Of a DNA stretch of 6,222 nucleotides, positions 1 through 4,837 are shown piece by piece; within the stretch, counting starts at the first letter, position 1; each line of letters starts with the position of its first letter. The stretch is taken from positions 1 to 6,222 of the forward strand of contig JAUVTO010000111.1 in NCBI GenBank assembly GCA_030601485.1, given 5' to 3'. The notes beneath the pieces are model-generated. The model saw only the letters and a program-made list of their open reading frames with translations. It had not been told where the DNA came from and did no database searches. This stretch comes from Desulfobacterales bacterium (lineage in GTDB: Bacteria > Desulfobacterota > Desulfobacteria > Desulfobacterales > UBA11574). The position numbers were made by a program, and so were the translations under genes.

Positions 1-445
1 TAAAAGCAACCACAGGAAGCAAATCCGTCCGTTCATTGTTGCGCAAACGTTTTAATACTTCCAAGCCATCTAATTTTTGAAGATTCAAATCCAAAAGAAT
101 AACGTGAGGCATTTTGATCGCTTCACGGTCCGCATAGATCCTGGTTCCGAACAAATAGTCAAGCGCTTCGGCCCCATCCCTCGCAACCACCACCTTATTT
201 ACAAAATTATTTTTTTGGAATGTACCAAGTACCAACCGTTCATCGTCAGGATTGTCTGTAACCAGCATGATTATTTTCTCATCTTTTTTACTTCTTCTGT
301 CCTCACCGCCGCGTCTTTCTATTCCGTTGTAATTGGGATCATCTTTCTGCCTGCGATCATAATCCTCAATCATAATCCCATCCATAACTTTTTCCCGACG
401 GTTCTTAGTTTTTTTCCAAACATAAATTTTATTATCGTGACTCAT
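1..445 (-). CDS. Response regulator with receiver domain, 3' end outside window (partial)
   Basis: Reading leftwards from the ATG at 445-443 there is an open frame of 148 codons that reaches the window edge, so the C-terminus is missing. Residues 56-148 are a CheY-like receiver domain of the stand-alone Rcp1-like type. The acidic-pocket region reads LVTDNPDDERL (about 61-71), ARDGAEALDYLFG follows at 88-100, and the phosphoacceptor is Asp119 in VILLDLNL, followed by KLDGLEVLKRLR. The frame ends in LLPVVAF, just before the conserved Thr/Ser of strand 4. The usual first acid of the pocket (Glu/Asp) is Thr63, while Asp64 is kept. Before the receiver lies a charged extension of about 55 residues with an IERRGGEDRR motif, unusual for a single-domain regulator. 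The start is supported by GGAG at 457-454, eight bases upstream. The protein probably takes phosphate from a histidine kinase not seen here, and the output is unknown. It is divergent from rpmF and appears to be first in its transcript. Confidence 0.88.
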   Translation of the reverse strand, partial: MSHDNKIYVWKKTKNRREKVMDGIMIEDYDRRQKDDPNYNGIERRGGEDRRSKKDEKIIMLVTDNPDDERLVLGTFQKNNFVNKVVVARDGAEALDYLFGTRIYADREAIKMPHVILLDLNLQKLDGLEVLKRLRNNERTDLLPVVAF

Positions 446-548
446 ATCTTTATCTCCACAAGTGGTGTTTATGACTCAATCGCCCTGCCAAAGATTATTG
501 AGAGCTGAAAAGATGCATGTGCACCTGAGAACCCAAACTGACTAATAC

Positions 549-701
549 TGACGGCTTCGTAAAAAGTCCAACTTCTGCGTTGTGCTGCATACTTCGTCAC
601 TTCAGCGTACTATAAGTACGCCTCATTCCTCAGGAATTGCGCGCCTTGAATTTGGAGCTTTTTACTTTGCCGTCGGATTTTGACTTTTTACGAGTTCATC
701 A
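549..701 (+). repeat. Palindromic 153-bp repeat element, copy A
   Basis: This element begins TGACGGCTTCGTAAAAAGTC and ends with the inverted counterpart GACTTTTTACGAGTTCATCA, so the ends are imperfect terminal inverted repeats sharing CGTAAAAAGTC. The next internal block (AACTTCTGCGTTGTGCTGCAT) is shared with copies B and D. The centre holds a small CGTAC-TATAA-GTACG stem-loop. A second right-end-like motif (CTTTTTAC near 658) lies inside the real right end, as in copy B. Its length is exactly that of copy B. The flanks carry a short direct repeat: ATAC at 545-548 and 702-705 (AATACT at 544-549 and 701-706 if the boundary is set one base inwards), which looks like a target-site duplication. 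No protein is encoded, so it resembles a non-autonomous MITE-like element. Confidence 0.8.
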
Positions 702-1013
702 ATACTAGTGGTGCAAAAATTGTGCAAAGTTTAACATTTTAAATTAAAAAATAGAGAAAACGTTAGATATCCTATAGTTAACTTAAATGCGTGAATTGTT
801 AGACTAAAAGCGCATGACAATATTTTACAATAATTGGCTATTTTCTGACAGTTTTTACAATATGTTGGGGAAACATTAGGTAAAAAAATTATGAACTATT
901 ACGAAAAATAAATTTGAGATTTGTTTCAGCTTATTGGTGTTTGACTTTCTTGTATTCACCGATGCTGGTTTCGATTTGGCATGAATATATGAGAGTTTGG
1001 AGGAGTAAATAGT
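702..1013. other. AT-rich spacer between repeat copies A and B, no gene seen
   Basis: This stretch of 312 bases lies between two repeat copies and is markedly AT-rich with stop codons in all frames. I find no convincing coding region. A small minus-strand frame of 71 codons (876-1091) takes its first residues from repeat copy B and has no family resemblance. A GGAGGAG at 999-1005 looks like a ribosome binding site but leads straight into repeat B with no usable gene behind it. Confidence 0.6.
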
Positions 1014-1166
1014 TGACGGTCTCGTAAAAAGTCCAACTTCTGCGTTGTGTTGCATTTCGTAATCATTCAACGTACGAAAAGTACGCCTCATGATTACGAA
1101 ATTTGCACGCCTTGAATTTGAACTTTTTACGAAACCGTCTAAATCGGACTTTTTACGAAACCGTCA
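1014..1166 (+). repeat. Palindromic 153-bp repeat element, copy B
   Basis: The 21-base left end (1014-1034, starting TGACGGTCTCGTAAAAAGTC) and the right end (1146-1166, ending CGAAACCGTCA) are inverted repeats with a single mismatch. The interior is a nested palindrome: ATTTCGTAATCAT at 1054-1066 pairs perfectly with ATGATTACGAAAT at 1090-1102, enclosing CGTAC-GAAAA-GTACG at 1071-1085. A further outer stem pairs 1022-1036 with 1118-1132 (14 of 15). The right end is present twice with a 26-base period (1120-1140 and 1146-1166). The first 119 bases differ from copy D at only two positions. There is no obvious target-site duplication around this copy. Confidence 0.88.
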
Positions 1167-1447
1167 AAACTGATGGTTCCTTTTTGTAAAGATATTACTT
1201 GCGGTCATAGAATTAGTATTAGTAATGAGTAAAACAGATCAAATACCTTTTTGCCTGAACGGCTTCCTTTGAAAATTGGACGATTTTTCAAACGGCCCAT
1301 TTTTTTTCGCCGGAACAGGAAGAAACGGATTTTAAAATTTATTATATAATGATAACAGATAGATGAAAAATATACATGCTCTTTTACAGCTGTGAAACCG
1401 CAACGGTCGGGCCTAAAAACAAAATAGAAAAATGTTTGTGAAAACCC
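1167..1447. other. Non-coding leader region upstream of rpmF, no gene seen
   Basis: No credible gene is visible on either strand. Minus-strand open frames here lack a ribosome binding site and resemble no family. The region holds an 8-bp inverted repeat (TTTGAAAA at 1268-1275 with TTTTCAAA at 1285-1292), followed eight bases later by a T tract (1300-1307). This is a weak AT stem and not a convincing terminator. A perfect TATAAT occurs at 1345-1350, but nothing like TTGACA is found 16-18 bases before it. The yceD/DUF177 gene that often precedes rpmF is not here. Confidence 0.5.
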
Positions 1448-1479
1448 TTGACAATCCTTTTTGTTTAAATTACTTAAAT
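1448..1479 (+). promoter_or_regulatory. Candidate sigma-70 type promoter for rpmF
   Basis: A perfect -35 hexamer TTGACA lies at 1448-1453, about 100 bases before the rpmF start. The matching -10 is poor: 17 bases on is TACTTA (1471-1476), and TTAAAT (1474-1479) lies 20 bases on. The stretch is very AT-rich, as promoters often are. The -35 is what I see; assigning it to rpmF and to the genes behind it is inference. Confidence 0.4.
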
Positions 1480-1554
1480 CGCAATTTCTAATCATGACGG
1501 TTATATTATAGTAAATAGTTAATATATTCATATGGTTAAGAAAGAGTATTGCTA

Positions 1555-1731
1555 ATGGCCGTACCAAAACGCAAGGAATCTAAGTCAAAGCGGAATAAAC
1601 GACGAATTCACCAGAAAGTTGCAGTTCCCAATAGAATAAATTGTCTACAATGCGGAGATGCAATGCTTTCTCACCATGCACGCCCCTATTGCGGTACTTA
1701 CAAGGGCCGTGCTGTAATTGGAACCGAATAA
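1555..1731 (+). CDS. rpmF: Large ribosomal subunit protein bL32, with one zinc-ligand Cys replaced
   Basis: This encodes a 58-residue bL32, a small basic protein of the 50S subunit. The N-terminus MAVPKRKESKSKRNKRR is diagnostic, and the zinc-ribbon half follows with the C-terminal CGTYKGR signature. The ATG at 1555 is chosen over the TTG two codons earlier because it gives the conserved MAVPK start; a purine-rich AAGAAAGAG lies about eight bases upstream. The first Cys pair is intact (Cys30, Cys33), but in the second pair the first Cys is Arg43 (HHARPYCG where HxxCPxCG is expected), leaving Cys46 alone. The codon is CGC, one transition from TGC. His40 or His41 might stand in as a ligand. rpmF commonly heads fatty acid synthesis clusters, and that fits the genes downstream. 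Its stop codon touches a repeat element. Confidence 0.95.
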   Translation: MAVPKRKESKSKRNKRRIHQKVAVPNRINCLQCGDAMLSHHARPYCGTYKGRAVIGTE

Positions 1732-1812
1732 TGACGGTTTTGTAAAAAGTCATTTTTTCTCACTTCAAAAATGTTCCATATCCTTCGGAAAAAACTTTTT
1801 ACGATTTCATCA
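1732..1812 (+). repeat. Short (81 bp) relative of the repeat family, copy C
   Basis: This begins TGACGGTTTTGTAAAAAGTC directly after the rpmF stop codon and ends AACTTTTTACGATTTCATCA, the inverted counterpart. Only the ends match copies A, B and D. The roughly 40-base interior is unrelated to theirs and may form a weak TTCC/GGAA stem. It could be an internally deleted or independent short family member sharing the ends. It occupies 81 of the 108 bases between rpmF and the acyl-CoA dehydrogenase gene. Since it is a hairpin in RNA, it could influence read-through or mRNA processing there, but it lacks the GC-rich stem plus U tract of a standard terminator. Confidence 0.7.
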
Positions 1813-1839
1813 CTAAAAAAGCTATGAGGAAAAAAATAG

Positions 1840-3513
1840 ATGACCTCACATACAAACGAGGCAGACCCTGTGCTAATAGGATTGGATTCCGAGTCGAGAC
1901 AGATGGTTATAGAGACGGTCAGGCAGCTTAAGAATCGTCTTTTAACCCGTGAAAAAATTCTTGAATATGACAAAAATGAAATTTTCCCGGAAGAGACGAT
2001 CCGCGAAATAATGGGACCTGACATTGGCCTGCAGCTCCTTTTTATCTCTGAAGATTATGGCGGAATTGGAGGCGGTACCAGAGACTGTTGCGCGGTGATT
2101 CGTGAAATGTGTAAGATATGCTTGGGGATAGGCACCGCTTTTTTTGCCATCCAGCTCGGTGCCGACCCGATAATTGTGGGGGGTACCGAAGAACAGAAAG
2201 CAAAATGGCTCGGTGCCATTGCCGAGGGGAATACCCTTGTGGCCTATGCTGTGACAGAACCAGATGCCGGCAGCAACCTTGCGTCACTTAAGACCAAAGC
2301 GGAACCGGTAACAAATGATTCCGGAGAAATAACAGGATATACCATTAACGGGACCAAGCAGTTTATATCTACCGGAGGATATGCCGATTTCATTACCCTG
2401 CTGGCTAAAACACCGGAAGGCCCTGCATTTTTTATCGTGGAAAAGGGGACACCGGGCTTTGTTCAGGGCAAGGGTGAGGATAAGCACGGTATCCGGGCTT
2501 CAAACACATCTCCACTGTCTTTTACGGATGTGTTTGTTCCGGCTGAAAATCTCATCGGCTTGGTTCCCGGCAAGGGTATGAAACAAGCCAACAAAGTTTT
2601 TGGATATACCCGGCTGATGGTTGCCGCCATGGCCCTGGGGCCTTGTGAAGCGGCTCTTGAGATCGTGATTCCGTATGCAAAAGAGCGGATTCAGTTCGGA
2701 TCTCCGCTTTCAGAAAAACAGGGGTACACTCACAAGCTTGTTGTTCCCCATGCCGTAAGACTCCAGGCCGCAACCACCTATATGGACGAAATCGCTCTCA
2801 GACTCGATTCAGGCGAATCCGACCTTCATGTGGAAGGTTCCATTGGCAAACTGTTTGCCACCGAGGCCGCCAACAGGGCCGCCGACGATGCTATCCAGGC
2901 ACTGGGTGGTTATGGGTATATGACCGAGTTTGAAGTGGAGAAGATCAAGCGGGATGTGAAGATCACCTGCATCTATGAAGGAACCAGCGAAATTCAGCAG
3001 AGTATTATCAGCACATTCCGCTGGAAAGAAACCCGCAAAACCAAGGGCGGATTTTATGAAGCCATCTGCCGGGAAATGGAAAACATGGATAGCGATGTAA
3101 ACGATGCCGGATGTCGGTTTTACGGTCTCGCGGCCGAAGTCTTGAATAATACCGTTATGCTGGTTCATGACAACCGGCTGACCCGCAAACAGCATGTCAT
3201 GTTTTCTCTGGCTGATATGATGACCCATGTGGAGATCGGGGCCAGCCTGGCGCGTAAGGCCGTGGCCCTTTCAAAAGCCGGTGACCCGGAAGCCGAAAAG
3301 GTCAAAGCCATGTCCAGGATTTTTGCCGATGAAGTTGCACAACTTGTTTCCCGGAACGCGCTGAATATCCTGATGGGTTCCGGTGTATTTGATCAAAAGG
3401 CGGCCCGTGATTTTATGGAAAAAAATTCTTATAACCAACTGGTTTGCAGCAGCCTAAATGTCATAAATGACATGGATCTGGTTGCAGACATACTGTTTGC
3501 GAGGCAATCATGA
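1840..3513 (+). CDS. Acyl-CoA dehydrogenase family flavoprotein (557 residues, long C-terminal extension)
   Basis: This is a soluble FAD enzyme of the acyl-CoA dehydrogenase superfamily, which oxidises an acyl thioester to the trans-2-enoyl form and passes electrons to ETF. An N-terminal helical domain covers about 15-130. The FAD/substrate beta region contains YAVTEPDAGSN (136-146), then KQFISTGG (173-180). The C-terminal helical core has FGYTR (254-258), KERIQFG (281-287) and QALGGYGY (353-360). The predicted catalytic base is Glu380 in IYEGTSEIQQ. Residues from about 396 to 557 form an extra helical extension beyond the usual 380-residue core, as in very-long-chain types. GAGGA at 1826-1830, nine bases before the ATG, supports the start. 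The stop overlaps the fabG start (ATGA), so the two are probably co-translated. The gene sits where plsX-fabH-fabD usually lie. An acyl-ACP substrate or a role linked to fatty acid synthesis is possible but not shown by the sequence; chain-length preference cannot be read. Confidence 0.93.
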   Translation: MTSHTNEADPVLIGLDSESRQMVIETVRQLKNRLLTREKILEYDKNEIFPEETIREIMGPDIGLQLLFISEDYGGIGGGTRDCCAVIREMCKICLGIGTAFFAIQLGADPIIVGGTEEQKAKWLGAIAEGNTLVAYAVTEPDAGSNLASLKTKAEPVTNDSGEITGYTINGTKQFISTGGYADFITLLAKTPEGPAFFIVEKGTPGFVQGKGEDKHGIRASNTSPLSFTDVFVPAENLIGLVPGKGMKQANKVFGYTRLMVAAMALGPCEAALEIVIPYAKERIQFGSPLSEKQGYTHKLVVPHAVRLQAATTYMDEIALRLDSGESDLHVEGSIGKLFATEAANRAADDAIQALGGYGYMTEFEVEKIKRDVKITCIYEGTSEIQQSIISTFRWKETRKTKGGFYEAICREMENMDSDVNDAGCRFYGLAAEVLNNTVMLVHDNRLTRKQHVMFSLADMMTHVEIGASLARKAVALSKAGDPEAEKVKAMSRIFADEVAQLVSRNALNILMGSGVFDQKAARDFMEKNSYNQLVCSSLNVINDMDLVADILFARQS

Positions 3514-4274
3514 CGGAACAAAAACAACGCATTGTTGTGGTTACGGGTGGTTCGAGGGGTATTGGCAGGGCTATTTGTATATCACTGGCAGCACCGGACA
3601 CCCACATCTATTTTAATTATTTTTCTCCAAGTGATCCGGATGCTGAAGCTGCCGCTGCTGCTGAAACCGAGAAACTTGTAGCCGATGCCGGAGGCTCGGC
3701 AGTCAGCAGTAGTGTTAACATTGCCGAAGAAAAAGAAGTGGTGAGCTTTTTCGAAGAAATTTTAGACAAATCCGGGCGGATAGATGTTCTCGTAAATAAC
3801 GCCGGTATAACCAAAGACGGTCTTTTGGTGCGTATGAAGGAAAAGGACTGGGATGCTGTTTTAAATATTAATTTAAAAGGGGCTTTTACGTGCACGAGAA
3901 TTGCTGCAAAAGCCATGATGAAGCAGCGTTATGGCCGTATTATTAATATGGCGTCGGTTGTGGGAGTCACCGGGAATGCGGGACAGGCAAATTATTCGGC
4001 ATCAAAGGCAGGTTTAATTGGACTCACGAAAACAGCTGCCAAAGAACTTGCTCCGCGTGGCATTACAGTCAATGCAATCGCTCCGGGTTTCATAGAAACG
4101 GATATGACGGCGTTACTTTCAGAAAAAGCAAGGAATGCAATGCTGGACCAGGTCCCGCTGGGACGGGCGGGGCAACCTGAAGATGTTGCGGCTGTTGTTG
4201 CTTTTCTGGCTTCTGAAAGTGCATCTTACTTAACCGGCCAGGTAATTCATGTAAGTGGTGGAATGTATATATAA
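3510..4274 (+). CDS. fabG: 3-oxoacyl-[acyl-carrier-protein] reductase
   Basis: FabG is the NADPH-dependent short-chain dehydrogenase/reductase that reduces 3-ketoacyl-ACP to 3-hydroxyacyl-ACP in the cytosolic fatty acid elongation cycle. The 254-residue protein has the Rossmann motif TGGSRGIG (12-19), with the Arg typical of NADP(H) use, NNAG (96-99), and the catalytic set Asn120, Ser149, Tyr162 and Lys166 (YSASK). The C-terminus is LTGQVIHVSGGMYI, as in true FabG. It is a few residues longer than the common 244-248 because of an Ala-rich stretch (about 43-52, DPDAEAAAAA). The ATG overlaps the upstream stop by 4 bases, with GAGG at 3501-3504 inside the preceding gene, which implies translational coupling. 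acpP follows after 15 bases. Being next to acpP and fabF makes FabG far likelier than another SDR. Confidence 0.96.
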   Translation: MTEQKQRIVVVTGGSRGIGRAICISLAAPDTHIYFNYFSPSDPDAEAAAAAETEKLVADAGGSAVSSSVNIAEEKEVVSFFEEILDKSGRIDVLVNNAGITKDGLLVRMKEKDWDAVLNINLKGAFTCTRIAAKAMMKQRYGRIINMASVVGVTGNAGQANYSASKAGLIGLTKTAAKELAPRGITVNAIAPGFIETDMTALLSEKARNAMLDQVPLGRAGQPEDVAAVVAFLASESASYLTGQVIHVSGGMYI

Positions 4275-4282
4275 AAGGGGGT
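4275..4282 (+). promoter_or_regulatory. Strong ribosome binding site of acpP
   Basis: AAGGGGGT ends seven bases before the acpP ATG and differs from the ideal AAGGAGGT at one position. It is the strongest such site in the window, in keeping with the high amounts of acyl carrier protein cells need compared with FabG and FabF. Confidence 0.75.
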
Positions 4283-4289
4283 AAACAGA

Positions 4290-4517
4290 ATGTCCATTGA
4301 GGATAAAGTAAAAAAAATAATTGCAGAAAAGCTGAGTGTTGATCTTGAAGAAGTTGTTCCGGAGGCGTCCTTTGTGGATGACCTTGGCGCAGATTCACTC
4401 GATCTTGTAGAATTGATCATGTCCATGGAAGAGGAGTTCGATATTGAAATTCCTGATGAAGAGGCAGAAAAATTGCTGACGGTCAAAGACGCTTTCGATT
4501 TCATTAATGCACATTAA
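4290..4517 (+). CDS. acpP: Acyl carrier protein
   Basis: This is a 75-residue acidic four-helix acyl carrier protein, of normal family length. Ser36 in GADSLD (33-38) is the 4'-phosphopantetheine attachment site filled by AcpS. Helix II carries the conserved DLVELIMSMEEEFDIEIPDEEAE that docks to FabG, FabF and other partners. The protein starts MSIEDKVKKIIAEKL, typical for bacterial AcpP. It holds growing acyl chains as thioesters and shuttles them between the enzymes encoded on either side. The start follows the strong site at 4275-4282. The last eight codons, the stop and the first bases after it lie within a perfect 17-bp inverted repeat, so the mRNA 3' end of this gene can fold into a hairpin. 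fabF is separated by an unusually long, repeat-filled gap. Confidence 0.98.
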   Translation: MSIEDKVKKIIAEKLSVDLEEVVPEASFVDDLGADSLDLVELIMSMEEEFDIEIPDEEAEKLLTVKDAFDFINAH

Positions 4518-4528
4518 TGAAATCGAAA
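4493..4528 (+). repeat. Perfect 17-bp inverted repeat across the acpP stop codon
   Basis: TTTCGATTTCATTAATG at 4493-4509 and CATTAATGAAATCGAAA at 4512-4528 are exact reverse complements with only CA between them. The left arm encodes the end of AcpP and the stop TAA lies in the right arm. In RNA this gives a long hairpin (with a slightly larger practical loop), AU-rich and not followed by a U tract, so it is not a standard intrinsic terminator. It may protect the acpP message from 3' decay or reduce read-through to fabF; that role is inferred. Confidence 0.85.
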
Positions 4529-4550
4529 CTCCGGCGAATCAGTTGGATTA

Positions 4551-4643
4551 AAACCTGAATTTTGCAAAGGTCGGGTTTGCTGAAGATACAAGGCAGCAAG
4601 GGCGGAGACGTGGTAGACGGCTTCACGTCCTTGCCCGTCCGCC
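4551..4643 (+). repeat. Two further potential stem-loops in the acpP-fabF gap
   Basis: AAACCTGA (4551-4558) can pair with TCGGGTTT (4571-4578), allowing one G-U pair, around a 12-base loop. Further on, GCAAG (4596-4600) and GACGTG (4607-4612) face CACGTC (4624-4629) and CTTGC (4630-4634), with a bulged GGCGGA (4601-4606) that can alternatively pair with TCCGCC (4638-4643). Both are folds predicted by eye. No protein-coding frame here is convincing. Confidence 0.45.
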
Positions 4644-4676
4644 TATATTTGTGCCATAGGCAATTCGCCCCATTGG

Positions 4677-4742
4677 CCTCCGGGGCCTCGCTTCCAGTCC
4701 GTAGGGCTTACAGGCCGGAGGGTAGGACCTACGCCCCGGAGG
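4677..4742 (+). repeat. GC-rich tandem 21-bp repeat with flanking inverted arm
   Basis: Two adjacent 21-base units, 4701-4721 and 4722-4742, match at 16 of 21 positions; both start GTAGG and end CCGGAGG. Each unit holds a near-palindrome (GTAGGACCTAC in the second). An inverted arm lies ahead: CCTCCGGGGC at 4677-4686 is the exact reverse complement of GCCCCGGAGG at 4733-4742. The block is much richer in G and C than the DNA around it. It contributes a repeated YxPEG peptide to a short plus-strand frame (4562-4756) that I do not take as a gene. Whether it is dispersed in the genome cannot be judged from one locus. Confidence 0.7.
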
Positions 4743-4837
4743 GAAAAATAGAATGATGCAATAAACAGGTTGCCATTAAGAGATTTGTGACCTGGATCCC
4801 GCTTACAGCGTGATAGAATTTTCGAGATGTTACTATT

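Noticed and set aside
77..508. Plus-strand open frame of 143 codons
   Set aside because: It is antisense to the response regulator, which has clear receiver motifs and a ribosome binding site on the minus strand; the plus-strand product is low-complexity and resembles no family.
876..1091. Minus-strand small frame, with its N-terminal peptide repeated in a frame at 5882-6181
   Set aside because: The shared peptide (MRRTFRTLNDYEMQHNAEVG) is simply the translation of repeat copies B and D; the remainders are unrelated, so this is repeat-derived and not a protein family.
999..1175. GGAGGAG at 999-1005 next to repeat B, possibly the RBS of a gene interrupted by the element
   Set aside because: Removing the element leaves an ATG 14 bases downstream that opens only about 19 codons, with no recognisable product; chance is the simpler reading.
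1268..1307. Inverted repeat followed by a T tract, as a possible terminator
   Set aside because: The stem is 8 bp, almost all A-T, and the T tract starts eight bases later, so it does not fit an intrinsic terminator.
1495..1500. TGACGG just upstream of rpmF as another repeat end
   Set aside because: The following bases do not continue into the CGTAAAAAGTC core and no inverted partner is present.
1205..1567. Minus-strand frame of 120 codons upstream of rpmF
   Set aside because: It overlaps the rpmF start and candidate promoter, has no ribosome binding site and resembles no known family.
4562..4756. Plus-strand frame of 64 codons between acpP and fabF
   Set aside because: It runs through hairpins and the 21-base tandem repeat, has no good ribosome binding site, and its repeated YxPEG peptide comes from the repeat units.
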